Shown in pieces: positions 8,934 through 17,298 of a stretch of DNA of 64,000 bases. How positions within the stretch are numbered: the first letter of the stretch is position 1; each line of letters begins with the position of its first letter. The stretch comes from Aequorivita echinoideorum (lineage in GTDB: Bacteria; Bacteroidota; Bacteroidia; Flavobacteriales; Flavobacteriaceae), in NCBI RefSeq assembly GCF_018476645.1, contig NZ_JAHCTB010000001.1, positions 434,001 to 498,000 of the forward strand, in the 5' to 3' direction. The notes below the pieces were generated by a model that ran no database searches, was not told the origin of the DNA, and saw nothing but the letters and a program-made list of their open reading frames with translations. The position numbers and the translations under genes are program-made.

Positions 8934-9683
8934 ATGTTAAAAATAAAAGACTTACAAGCCGGATTAGAAGGCAAAAAAATATTGCAGGGAATCAATCTCG
9001 AGGTAAAACCAGGCGAAGTGCACGCAATTATGGGCCCCAACGGATCCGGTAAAAGTACTTTGGCATCGGTTATTGCTGGCAAAGAGGAGTTTGAAATGAC
9101 AAAAGGAGAAATCACCTTTGAAAATGAAGACATTACAGAATTGGATCCAGAGGAAAGAGCCCACAAGGGCATTTTCCTATCCTTTCAATATCCGGTGGAA
9201 ATTCCCGGTGTTTCGGTTACCAATTTTATAAAAACGGCTATTAATGAAACCCGAAAATCCAAAGGTGAGAAAGATATGCCAGCTTCAGATATGCTGAAAA
9301 TGATAAAGGAAAAGGCAGACCTTTTGGAAATTGACCGTAAGTTTTTGTCGCGTTCCCTAAACGAAGGTTTTTCTGGCGGCGAGAAAAAACGAAATGAAAT
9401 TTTCCAAATGGCGATGATGGAGCCAAAACTTGCCATTCTTGATGAAACCGACTCGGGATTGGATATTGATGCGCTAAAAATTGTGGCAAATGGCGTAAAC
9501 AAATTGAAAAGTAAAGACAATGCTGTAATTGTAATTACACACTATCAACGACTTTTAGATTACATCGTCCCAGATTTTGTCCATGTTTTAATGAATGGAA
9601 GAATTGTGAAATCCGGCACCAAGGAATTGGCTTACGAGCTGGAAGAAAAAGGCTACGACTGGATTAAGGAGGAATTGGTATAA
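8934..9683 (+). CDS. sufC: Fe-S assembly ATPase SufC
   Basis: ABC-type ATPase of the SufBC2D scaffold, 249 residues from the ATG at 8934 (MLKIKDLQAGLEG); the upstream ATG at 8913 overlaps the lipoprotein gene. Walker A is GPNGSGKST near 34, the Q-loop is SFQYP near 80, the signature is FSGGEKKRNE near 145, and Walker B with the SufC-specific tail is LAILDETDSGLD near 168. It lacks membrane segments, as expected for this soluble ABC protein. sufD follows after a 79-base spacer. Confidence 0.96.
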   Translation: MLKIKDLQAGLEGKKILQGINLEVKPGEVHAIMGPNGSGKSTLASVIAGKEEFEMTKGEITFENEDITELDPEERAHKGIFLSFQYPVEIPGVSVTNFIKTAINETRKSKGEKDMPASDMLKMIKEKADLLEIDRKFLSRSLNEGFSGGEKKRNEIFQMAMMEPKLAILDETDSGLDIDALKIVANGVNKLKSKDNAVIVITHYQRLLDYIVPDFVHVLMNGRIVKSGTKELAYELEEKGYDWIKEELV

Positions 9684-9762
9684 TTAATTTGAAGTTAAGA
9701 GTTCACGATTCAAGTTAAGTTTGAATCCTGAATTCTGAGTTTTGAATTCTGAATTAAAAGAA
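9684..9762. repeat. imperfect GAATTC-TGA repeats in the sufC-sufD spacer
   Basis: The spacer is built of variants of TTGAATTCTGA, seen at about 9722, 9731 and 9744 with one or two changes. It looks like slipped-strand low-complexity growth. A run of GAATTC-type short inverted units could also fold, but I see no stable stem with a T-run. Confidence 0.4.
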
Positions 9763-11076
9763 ATGAGCTTTAAAGATAAATTATTATCATCATACATTGC
9801 CTTCGAGGATTATCTGGAAGCGGATTCCCCATTGCACGATCTTCGGAATGAGGCAATCAAGAATTTTGAGACTAAAGGTTTTCCTACTAAGAAAGATGAG
9901 GCCTGGAAATACACCTCTCTTAATTCGCTTCTGAAAAAGGACTATAATATTTTTTCAAATAAGGAAAAAAATGTAGAGCTTAAAAACGTCCGTAAATATT
10001 TCCTTCACGAAATTGACACATACAAAATCGTTTTCGTGGATGGCGTCTATAATTCATTTTTATCAGAAACTACGCACGATACACTGGATGTTTGCTTGCT
10101 GTCTTCGGCATTGAATAAAAGCAAATACAAACCAGTGATTGAGGCCTATTTCAATAAAATAGCGAAGGACGATAGTTTGACTTCCCTAAATACAGCTTTT
10201 ACAAAAGAAGGTGCCTACATTAACATCCCCGCGCACAAGGAAGTGGAAAAACCCATTGAAATAATCAATTTTTCTACGGGAAATGAGGCTGCCATGTTTT
10301 TGCAGCCACGTAATTTAATTGTTGTGAGTGAAAATGCGCACGTCCAGATTATTGAGCGCCATCAAAGTCTTTCGGAAAATGAAGTTTTAACAAATTCCGT
10401 TACCGAGATTTTTGCCGAAAAACGCGCCTATATGGATTATTATAAAATCCAGAATGACGCTGAAACTGCTTCGTTAATTGACAATACGTATATTTCACAG
10501 GAGAGGGAAAGCGTTTGTCGCGTACATACGTTTGCCTTCGGCGGAAATATGGTACGAAACAACCTCAATTATTTTCAAAAAGGGGAGCGTTGCGATTCTA
10601 CCTTAAAGGGAATCACTATTTTGGAAAATAAGCAGCACGTAGATCATAATACTTTGGTACACCACATTGCGCCAAATTGTGAGAGCCACCAAGATTACAA
10701 AGGCATTTTCGCCGAAAATTCTACCGGGGTCTTCAACGGAAAAATCATTGTTGAAAAAGATGCCCAGAAAACGGATGCATTTCAGCAGAACAATAACATA
10801 TTAATTGACGATAAAGCAACGATAAATGCAAAACCGCAACTGGAAATTTTTGCGGATGACGTTAAATGTTCGCACGGCTGTACCATTGGTCAGTTTGACG
10901 AGGACGCCTTATTTTACCTGCGCAGTCGCGGAATTGGATTGAAGGAAGCACGCGCTTTGTTGATGTACGCATTCGCCAATACGGTTATTGAAAGCGTAAA
11001 AATTCCTGAATTGAAAGTGCGAATAAATAAATTGATTGCCAATAAAATTGGGGTTAGCTTAGGTTTTGAGCTTTAA
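9763..11076 (+). CDS. sufD: Fe-S cluster assembly protein SufD
   Basis: SufD pairs with SufB in the SufBC2D scaffold and helps iron entry. The 437-residue product begins at the ATG at 9763 (MSFKDKLLSSYIAFED); the TTG seven codons earlier lies in the repeat spacer. Typical features are the N-terminal helical region with KKDEAWKYTSLN near 50, the central beta-helix, and the C-terminal QQNNNILIDDKATINAKPQLEIFADDVKCSHGCTIG-like block near 345-370 with the conserved Cys and His. A 55-base spacer then leads into a toxin-antitoxin pair instead of sufS. Confidence 0.95.
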   Translation: MSFKDKLLSSYIAFEDYLEADSPLHDLRNEAIKNFETKGFPTKKDEAWKYTSLNSLLKKDYNIFSNKEKNVELKNVRKYFLHEIDTYKIVFVDGVYNSFLSETTHDTLDVCLLSSALNKSKYKPVIEAYFNKIAKDDSLTSLNTAFTKEGAYINIPAHKEVEKPIEIINFSTGNEAAMFLQPRNLIVVSENAHVQIIERHQSLSENEVLTNSVTEIFAEKRAYMDYYKIQNDAETASLIDNTYISQERESVCRVHTFAFGGNMVRNNLNYFQKGERCDSTLKGITILENKQHVDHNTLVHHIAPNCESHQDYKGIFAENSTGVFNGKIIVEKDAQKTDAFQQNNNILIDDKATINAKPQLEIFADDVKCSHGCTIGQFDEDALFYLRSRGIGLKEARALLMYAFANTVIESVKIPELKVRINKLIANKIGVSLGFEL

Positions 11077-11131
11077 GTTTTTTGCTTCAAATTATTGGTG
11101 CTTTTAATTTCTTTGATTAAATACAATAAAT

Positions 11132-11377
11132 ATGAATTTAGAGGCTAGAAAAATAGAATTTGTAAAGGAGTTTTTAAAAATCCAGAGCGAAGAAGTGATT
11201 GCCAAATTGGAGAAAATTTTGATGAAAGAGAGTAGATTCTATTCGGAAAATAATGAGTTCATACCTATGACCGTTGAGGAATTTAATGACCAAATTGAAC
11301 GCTCCTTGGAAGATTCCGAAAATAATAGAGTAATTAGCGCAAAAGATCTCAAAGAAGAAATAAAAAAATGGCGCTAA
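11132..11377 (+). CDS. putative antitoxin of a RelE/ParE-type pair
   Basis: An 81-residue, strongly charged, helical protein (ARKIEFVKEFLKIQSEEVIAKLE...) with a middle segment FIPMTVEEFNDQIERSLEDSENNRVI and a basic tail. This is the layout of Bacteroidetes antitoxins that precede RelE/ParE toxins: an N-terminal helical/DNA-binding half and a toxin-wrapping C-terminal half. Its last ten bases overlap the toxin start (11368), the usual translational coupling. It sits between sufD and sufS. The call rests on size, charge and partner, not on a recognised domain. Confidence 0.7.
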   Translation: MNLEARKIEFVKEFLKIQSEEVIAKLEKILMKESRFYSENNEFIPMTVEEFNDQIERSLEDSENNRVISAKDLKEEIKKWR

Positions 11378-11685
11378 CCGTTTTTTGGACCAAATTTGCA
11401 AAAGAAAAACTCGCAGAAATTTTTGAATATTATAAGGCGAGGGCTGGAAGAAATGTTGCCCAAAAATTGATAAACGAAATTATCGATCACACTGAAGGAT
11501 TAGAATTAAATCCAACCATAGGTCAAAAGGAAGAACTGCTTTATGATTTTCCCAACCAATTCAGATATTTAATTTTCAAGCACTATAAAATAATTTATTG
11601 GATAAATTCCGCTAAAGACAGAGTCGATATTTCCCATATTTTCGATACAAGGCAGAATCCTTTTAAAATAAGAGAAATAAAATAA
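11368..11685 (+). CDS. RelE/ParE-family toxin
   Basis: At 105 residues it shows the RelE/ParE fold pattern: N-terminal strand VFWTKFAKEKLAEIFEYYKARAG, helix with NVAQKLINEIIDHTEGLELNPTIGQKEEL, then strands FRYLIFKHYKIIYWINSAKDRVDISHIFDTRQNP. The last segment matches the family's YRVLYEIDGDRVVILRVFDTRQNP region. In known systems such toxins cleave mRNA on the ribosome (RelE) or poison gyrase (ParE); the sequence does not decide which. Same strand as the SUF genes, 27 bases before sufS, so it may be transcribed with them. Confidence 0.82.
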   Translation: MALTVFWTKFAKEKLAEIFEYYKARAGRNVAQKLINEIIDHTEGLELNPTIGQKEELLYDFPNQFRYLIFKHYKIIYWINSAKDRVDISHIFDTRQNPFKIREIK

Positions 11686-11712
11686 TTATTTACCAATTGA
11701 TTAAATTTTAAA

Positions 11713-12930
11713 ATGCCCTTCAACATCCAAAAAATCCGTAAAGATTTTCCAATCCTAAAACGAAAAGTGAACGGCTATCCACTCGTGTATCTGGACAATG
11801 CCGCAACTTCGCAAAAACCGCAGCAGGTGATTGATTGCATTGTAGACTATTACAGCAATTACAATGCAAATATTCATCGTGGGGTGCATACACTTTCGCA
11901 GGAGGCAACGGATGCGTATGAAATATCAAGGCAGAAAATTCAAAAACATTTCAATGCAAAAAATCCATTTGAAATAATTTTCACCTCCGGCACAACCCAT
12001 GGAATCAATTTAGTAGCGCAAGGTTTTTCAGAATTTTTAAAAGAAGGTGATGAAATAATAGTTTCGGCTATGGAGCATCATTCAAATATAGTCCCGTGGC
12101 AAATGCTTTGCGAGCGCACAGGCGCCATTTTGAACGTAATACCTATGAGCGAGCAGGGAATCTTGGTTTTTTCAGAATATGAAAAAATGCTTTCCGAAAA
12201 AACTAAATTGGTATTTGTGAACCATATTTCAAATGCGTTGGGCACCATCAATCCCATAAAAAAAATCATCGAGAAAGCACACGAAGTTGATGCTGCCGTT
12301 CTTATAGATGGCGCGCAGTCCTGCTCCCATATAAAACCGGATTTGCAGGCGCTGGACGTTGATTTTTATGTAACCTCAGCCCATAAAATGTGCGGTCCCA
12401 CAGGGGTTGGCATTCTTTATATGAAAGAAAAATGGGGTAACAAACTTCCGCCCTACCAAGGTGGGGGTGAAATGATTGCGGAAGTCACTTTCGAAAAAAC
12501 AACGTATGCCGGGCTTCCACATAAATTTGAAGCCGGCACTCCCAATATCTGTGGAGGCATTGCATTTGGCGCAGCTATTGACTATCTTAATGAAGTTGGC
12601 TTTCAAAATATTGAAAAACACGAAAATGAATTACTGGCATACGCCACAAGCGAATTGCTTAAAATTGAAGGATTAAAAATCTATGGAACGGGACCGGACA
12701 AAACCTCAGTAGTTTCATTTAATATTGAAGGAATCCACCCATATGACATCGGCACTATTGTAGATAAAATGGGCATTGCCGTAAGAACGGGCCACCACTG
12801 CGCTCAGCCCATTATGGATTTTTACAAAATTCCCGGGACCGTGAGAGCTTCATTTGCTTTTTACAATACCATTGAAGAAGTAGATATATTGGTTAATGCC
12901 GTAAAAAAAGCTAAAATGATGTTAAGTTGA
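11713..12930 (+). CDS. sufS: cysteine desulfurase SufS
   Basis: PLP enzyme that removes sulfur from cysteine and hands it to SufE for the SufBCD scaffold. It has 405 residues, the group II (SufS/CsdA) length. The PLP lysine is in VTSAHKMCGPTGVG near residue 225, the cofactor aspartate/glutamine in LIDGAQSCSH near 198, and the catalytic cysteine in RTGHHCAQPIM near 360. The adjacent sufE gene (530 bases downstream) fits this class, which needs an acceptor partner. Confidence 0.95.
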   Translation: MPFNIQKIRKDFPILKRKVNGYPLVYLDNAATSQKPQQVIDCIVDYYSNYNANIHRGVHTLSQEATDAYEISRQKIQKHFNAKNPFEIIFTSGTTHGINLVAQGFSEFLKEGDEIIVSAMEHHSNIVPWQMLCERTGAILNVIPMSEQGILVFSEYEKMLSEKTKLVFVNHISNALGTINPIKKIIEKAHEVDAAVLIDGAQSCSHIKPDLQALDVDFYVTSAHKMCGPTGVGILYMKEKWGNKLPPYQGGGEMIAEVTFEKTTYAGLPHKFEAGTPNICGGIAFGAAIDYLNEVGFQNIEKHENELLAYATSELLKIEGLKIYGTGPDKTSVVSFNIEGIHPYDIGTIVDKMGIAVRTGHHCAQPIMDFYKIPGTVRASFAFYNTIEEVDILVNAVKKAKMMLS

Positions 12931-13015
12931 TGCGTGTTATATTATAGATAACGGAAATTAGTCTGAAATTTTTTTTAAACTAACTCTTTCTTTAAAACTA
13001 TTAAAAACACAAATT

Positions 13016-13453
13016 ATGAAAACACTAGCTACCATTTCAACACTTATTATTGCGCTCATTTTTACAAGCTGTGACGAAACCAAAAGAGTAATAGATGTTG
13101 CCGGAAGCGTTCAACTATCAGGGACGTACACGGTTTCAACCATTAAAGGCAATGCCGTTGGCGCCACCGCTCCCACGCTTACATTTTCCGCTCTGGACAA
13201 ATCGCTACGCGGAACAACGGGCTGTAATTCGGTTTTTGGCAATTACACATTGGATCTTTACGCAATAGATTTTGCTGATTTGGCTGTAAGTGAAAAAGCT
13301 TGTACCGACAAAAAATTAATGCAGATGGAACGTAACTTTCTGGATGCTTTAAAGGAAACGGGCTCTTATTCCATCGAAAACAATACGCTTATGTTTTATT
13401 CGAAAACAGATAGAAGTGTTTTGTTGACCGCAACAAAGAATACAAACGGATAA
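13016..13453 (+). CDS. META-domain lipoprotein
   Basis: Signal peptide with lipobox near Cys19 (LIFTSCDE). The rest follows the META/HslJ fold: LSGTYTVSTIKG, PTLTFSALDKSLRGTTGCNSVFGNYTLD near 60-85, and YSIENNTLMFYSKTDRSVLLT at the end. The GTTGCNSVFGNY block is the family hallmark. META proteins are small envelope proteins, sometimes linked to stress or drug resistance; the role here is unknown. It lies between sufS and sufE, ending six bases before the sufE ATG, so it is embedded in the SUF operon like the lipoprotein at 8537. Confidence 0.82.
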   Translation: MKTLATISTLIIALIFTSCDETKRVIDVAGSVQLSGTYTVSTIKGNAVGATAPTLTFSALDKSLRGTTGCNSVFGNYTLDLYAIDFADLAVSEKACTDKKLMQMERNFLDALKETGSYSIENNTLMFYSKTDRSVLLTATKNTNG

Positions 13454-13459
13454 TTGATA

Positions 13460-13885
13460 ATGAAGATTGAAGAAATACAGGAAGAATTAATAAGCGAATT
13501 CGCGATGTTCGATGATTGGGTGGAACGTTATGAATATATGATAAGTTTGGGTAAAACCCTTCCGCTTATTGATGAAAACCTGAAAACTGAAGACAAATTA
13601 ATAAAAGGATGCCAAAGCAAGGTGTGGCTCAATTCTGAAATGAATAATGGCAAAGTACATTTTACCGCAGACAGCGATGCCATTATCACAAAAGGAATTA
13701 TAGCCATTTTGATCCGTGCATTTTCAAATCAAAAACCGCAGGATATTATAAATGCAAATACTGCCTTTATAGATGAAATAGGGCTCAAGGAACATCTTTC
13801 CCCTACCCGCGCAAATGGTTTGGTATCAATGATCAAACAAATGAAGCTTTATGCAGTGGCTTACCAAAGTCAATTAAATAGTTGA
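13460..13885 (+). CDS. sufE: sulfur acceptor SufE
   Basis: SufE takes the persulfide from SufS and delivers it to SufB. 141 residues from the ATG at 13460; the TTG at 13454 adds two residues only. The active cysteine sits in LIKGCQSKVWL near residue 51, with MFDDWVERYEYMISLGKTLP before it, both diagnostic. C-terminal helix includes HLSPTRANGLVSMI. Five bases separate it from the next gene. Confidence 0.94.
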   Translation: MKIEEIQEELISEFAMFDDWVERYEYMISLGKTLPLIDENLKTEDKLIKGCQSKVWLNSEMNNGKVHFTADSDAIITKGIIAILIRAFSNQKPQDIINANTAFIDEIGLKEHLSPTRANGLVSMIKQMKLYAVAYQSQLNS

Positions 13886-13890
13886 ATAAA

Positions 13891-14214
13891 ATGAAGGAAG
13901 AAATAGATATGACCGAACTCGGGGAAAAAATCGTAACTGTTCTAAAAACCATTTATGATCCCGAAATTCCCGTAGACATTTACGAATTGGGACTTATTTA
14001 CGATGTATTTGTAAACGAGGACCGCGAAGTAAAAATTTTGATGACTCTTACCACGCCCAACTGCCCAGTTGCAGAAACGCTACCGCTGGAAGTGGAGGAC
14101 AAAGTAAAAACTCTTGAAATGGTAAAAGATGCTGAAGTAGAAATAACGTTCGACCCACCGTGGAGCCAAGAATTAATGAGCGAGGAAGCGAAACTGGAGT
14201 TGGGAATGCTGTAA
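13891..14214 (+). CDS. DUF59 / SufT-like Fe-S maturation protein
   Basis: A 107-residue MIP18/DUF59 protein. Motifs YDPEIPVDIYELGLIYDV (residues about 21-38) and MTLTTPNCPVAETLP with the conserved cysteine near 60 are clear. Relatives such as SufT and PaaD/CIA2 help insert Fe-S clusters into target proteins. Last gene of the SUF run. I chose the ATG at 13891; the TTG at 13882 would overlap the sufE stop. Calling it SufT is by context. Confidence 0.9.
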   Translation: MKEEIDMTELGEKIVTVLKTIYDPEIPVDIYELGLIYDVFVNEDREVKILMTLTTPNCPVAETLPLEVEDKVKTLEMVKDAEVEITFDPPWSQELMSEEAKLELGML

Positions 14215-14288
14215 AAAAGTTTTCTGCATTCAGCAAGATTTTTCAGAAAAACAAATCAATAATCTTATTACCAAATAACTTTTAAAAA

Positions 14289-14798
14289 GTGTCTGAAGAA
14301 ATTATAAATCGTGTAGCCAACAGTAAATTGATAACTTTTGATCTTGAAAGCTATTATCCCAATGGCGAACGCGTTGCGTTTGATATTTCTGGCTGGTTGA
14401 TGGAAGGTATTGTGCTGCGCGAAAGTGATTTTCGCGAAAAGGCAAATGCACACAATTGGGAACAATATCAAAATAAATACGTTGCACTCCACTGCAGTAC
14501 CGATGCTATAGTGCCCGGGTGGGCCTACATGTTGCTTTCACTGCATTTATCGCCTTACGCTAAAAAAATTTCCGTGGGAACTTTAGAAGAAATGGAAAGT
14601 ATTCTTTTTGCTGAAATTCTTCAAAAAATCGATTTTTCACAATACGAAGGAAAACCGATTATCATTAAAGGTTGTTCCCACAAACCTGTTCCAAATAATG
14701 CGTATGTCATGGCCGCCCAAAAACTCCAACCTTTTGCCAAAAGCATTATGTATGGCGAGGCTTGCTCTTCGGTGCCACTCTTCAAGAGAAAATTATAA
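14289..14798 (+). CDS. DUF2480 family protein
   Basis: 169 residues, starting with GTG at 14289. It contains the typical DUF2480 segments: NSKLITFDLESYYPNGERVAFDISGWLMEGIVLRESDFRE near the N-terminus, VALHCSTDAIVPGWAYMLLS near 62-80, and a C-terminal KGCSHKPVPNNAYVMAAQKLQPFAKSIMYGEACSSVPLFKRK. The family is confined to Bacteroidetes and has no established function; the conserved Cys/His pairs suggest a metal or catalytic site. It follows the SUF operon after 74 bases and may be read through from it. Confidence 0.85.
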   Translation: MSEEIINRVANSKLITFDLESYYPNGERVAFDISGWLMEGIVLRESDFREKANAHNWEQYQNKYVALHCSTDAIVPGWAYMLLSLHLSPYAKKISVGTLEEMESILFAEILQKIDFSQYEGKPIIIKGCSHKPVPNNAYVMAAQKLQPFAKSIMYGEACSSVPLFKRKL

Positions 14799-14875
14799 GG
14801 TTAATTTAAGAGTACAAATTTTTTCATTAAAAGACGAAACCAGTACTTTTGCCAAAAATTTATAATTTCAAAAAA

Positions 14876-15796
14876 ATGAAAAAATTTGTATTTCTATCCG
14901 TTTTATTATTTTCCACATATATAGCTTCGGCACAGGACGCTACTGAAAATGATAGTATTGTAAATGGCTGGAAAACGGCTGGAAATATTTCGCTTCTCTT
15001 CAATCAGGCAGCATTCAACGCAGAATGGACCGGTGGGGGTACTTCAAATTATGCGGGAAACCTTACCTTAACATATGATTTTAACTATCGAAAAGACAAA
15101 TTGACTTGGGACAACAGGATTTTGGCTGATTACGGTATCACCAAAAATAGGGACGAGGAATTCTCCAAAAAAACAAACGACCGTTTGGAATTGAATTCAA
15201 TTTTGGGTCAACAAATCAATGACACCAATTGGTATTACTCCTTTTTTGTCAATTTCAAAACGCAATTTGCTCCGGGTTATGAATTTGGTGAGGATGCAGA
15301 TGGCAATGAAACCCGTACGGAAATTACCCGCTTTATGTCTCCCGGCTATTTGCAATTTGGCCCCGGTATCCTTTGGAAGAAAAATGACAATCTGAAGGTA
15401 AACATAGCCCCAGCAACGGCCAGATTCATATTCGTGAATAGTGATTTTACAGCTGTAGACACAACGGTTGATGGCGCTTTGGAAGCTTATAATGAAGATA
15501 AATATTTTGGTGTTGATGCCAATGAAACCAGCAGGTTTGAGTTTGGTGCATCCATTTCTGCGTATGCTAAATTTAAATTGATGGAGAATATTTCAGCTGA
15601 AAATATTCTGAATTTATATTCAAATTATCTCGAAGACCCACAAAATGTTGATGTGGACTACACCTTAAATGTTGTACTGAAAGTAAATGACTATATTTCT
15701 TCAAACGTAACATTTCAAGCCATTTATGACGATAATGCCGTAAAGGGTTTCCAAATTAGGGAGGCGCTTGGCTTAGGGCTTACGTATGCGTTTTAA
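14876..15796 (+). CDS. DUF3078 family outer-membrane protein
   Basis: 306 residues from the ATG at 14876, which gives a clean signal peptide (MKKFVFLSVLLFSTYIASAQ). The mature part alternates amphipathic strands with aromatic ends (NLTLTYDFNYRKDKLTWDNRILADYG, WYYSFFVNFKTQFAPGYEFG, LGLGLTYAF at the end), as in small outer-membrane barrels. The WTGGGTSNYAGNLTL motif near 47 is typical of DUF3078. Function unknown. It converges with hflX. Confidence 0.82.
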   Translation: MKKFVFLSVLLFSTYIASAQDATENDSIVNGWKTAGNISLLFNQAAFNAEWTGGGTSNYAGNLTLTYDFNYRKDKLTWDNRILADYGITKNRDEEFSKKTNDRLELNSILGQQINDTNWYYSFFVNFKTQFAPGYEFGEDADGNETRTEITRFMSPGYLQFGPGILWKKNDNLKVNIAPATARFIFVNSDFTAVDTTVDGALEAYNEDKYFGVDANETSRFEFGASISAYAKFKLMENISAENILNLYSNYLEDPQNVDVDYTLNVVLKVNDYISSNVTFQAIYDDNAVKGFQIREALGLGLTYAF

Positions 15797-15846
15797 AAAG
15801 TTTAGAAAATTTCTTAACAACTAGTTATTTTCAATAATCTATTTAC

Positions 15847-17061
15847 TTAAATCTCTTCATCCGTATATTCATCGTAAAGAAAATTATTATAGGGGAATCG
15901 TGTGGTGTGGATTTCCTTCACTTTTTCATACACCAATTTTCTGAATTCGCTGAAATTTTCTTTGTTCAATGCTGAGATAAAAATGGCGTCACCGTTCAAT
16001 TTTGCCATCCAAGTTTGCTTCCATTCTTCCAGTGTGTAGTGAGCTTTGGTTTTTTCGGTCATTAAATCATCAGCATCGATTTTTTCAGGTTCGTATGCAT
16101 CAATTTTATTAAAGACCATAATTGTAGGCTTATCGGCGCTGTCTATTTCCTCTAGAATTTTATTCACGGAATCAATATGGTGCTCAAAGGATTCGTGGGA
16201 AATATCAACCACGTGAAGCAACAAATCTGCCTCTCGTACTTCGTCGAGCGTACTTTTAAAAGATTCCACTAGTTGGGTGGGCAATTTTCGGATAAAACCA
16301 ACAGTATCTGTGAGCAGAAAAGGGAGATTGCCAATCACAACTTTCCGAACGGTAGTGTCCAAGGTTGCGAATAATTTATTTTCGGCAAAAACATCACTTT
16401 TGCTGATTACGTTCATCAAGGTAGATTTGCCCACATTTGTATACCCTACCAACGCCACCCGAACCAATGCGCCGCGATTGCCACGCTGGACTTCCATTTG
16501 CCGGTCAATTTTTTTCAGTTTGTCTTTAAGCAAAGCTATTCGGTCCCGTACAATACGTCTATCGGTTTCAATCTCCGTTTCACCGGGACCACGCATCCCT
16601 ATACCCCCACGCTGGCGCTCCAAGTGCGTCCACATACCAGCCAGTCGTGGCAATAAATATTGATATTGGGCAAGCTCAACCTGCGTGCGCGCATAACTGG
16701 TCTGGGCGCGCTGCGCGAAAATGTCTAGAATTAAATTGGTTCTATCTATTATCTTGCACTGAAGAATTCTTTCAATGTTTTTTTGCTGTGCAGGCGATAG
16801 TTCGTCATCAAAAATGGCTACACCTATATCATTTTCATCAACAAAATTTTTTACTTCCTCCAGTTTACCCGTTCCTATAAATGTTTTGGGGTTTGGCACC
16901 TCCATTTTTTGGGTGAAGCGTTTTAATACTTCTCCTCCGGCGGTGTAGGCTAAAAATTCAAGTTCGTCTAAATATTCTTGGGATTTTTCTTCGTCTTGAT
17001 ATTGGGTTATTAAACCAATCAGAATGGTTTTTTCGTAAGAAATATCATTTTTCTCCAGCAT
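15847..17061 (-). CDS. hflX: GTPase HflX
   Basis: HflX binds the 50S ribosome and splits or rescues stalled ribosomes under stress. 404 residues. The N-terminal domain carries TFIGTGKLEEVKNFV near 60 and FDDELSPAQQKNIE near 85. The glycine-rich linker ERQRGGIGMRGPGETEIETDRR spans about 150-170. The G domain has G1 GYTNVGKST near 205, G3 DTVGF near 250 and G4 NKID near 318. Acidic C-terminus. It is on the opposite strand from its left neighbour and separated from the DUF5689 gene by a terminator. Confidence 0.95.
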   Translation of the reverse strand: MLEKNDISYEKTILIGLITQYQDEEKSQEYLDELEFLAYTAGGEVLKRFTQKMEVPNPKTFIGTGKLEEVKNFVDENDIGVAIFDDELSPAQQKNIERILQCKIIDRTNLILDIFAQRAQTSYARTQVELAQYQYLLPRLAGMWTHLERQRGGIGMRGPGETEIETDRRIVRDRIALLKDKLKKIDRQMEVQRGNRGALVRVALVGYTNVGKSTLMNVISKSDVFAENKLFATLDTTVRKVVIGNLPFLLTDTVGFIRKLPTQLVESFKSTLDEVREADLLLHVVDISHESFEHHIDSVNKILEEIDSADKPTIMVFNKIDAYEPEKIDADDLMTEKTKAHYTLEEWKQTWMAKLNGDAIFISALNKENFSEFRKLVYEKVKEIHTTRFPYNNFLYDEYTDEEI

Positions 17062-17244
17062 ATATTTGTTTAAAATTTTTTATTATTTCATTAAAGTAAA
17101 TATACAAACCTCTCCAAGCAAAATATCTATCATTTTTTTTTATTTTAAAATAGCATACAAATCATTAGATGTTTAGACTTTTAAATCTTTATAATGCAAA
17201 TCTTTTCGATTATAAGAAATTTTAGATACCATGCATACATAAAC

Positions 17245-17276
17245 AAAAAACCGCTTCAAAAATGAAGCGGTTTTTT
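17245..17276 (-). terminator. intrinsic terminator after the DUF5689 gene
   Basis: Perfect 8-bp stem CCGCTTCA / TGAAGCGG with an AAAA loop, flanked by A6 and T6, so it works in both directions. It separates the TonB receptor-DUF5689 unit from hflX. Confidence 0.85.
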
Positions 17277-17298
17277 ATTATAAAATGTAGTCTGCTTT

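Noticed and set aside
9684-9762. Riboswitch or terminator between sufC and sufD
   Set aside because: The sequence is degenerate GAATTC-like repeats with no stable stem and T-run.
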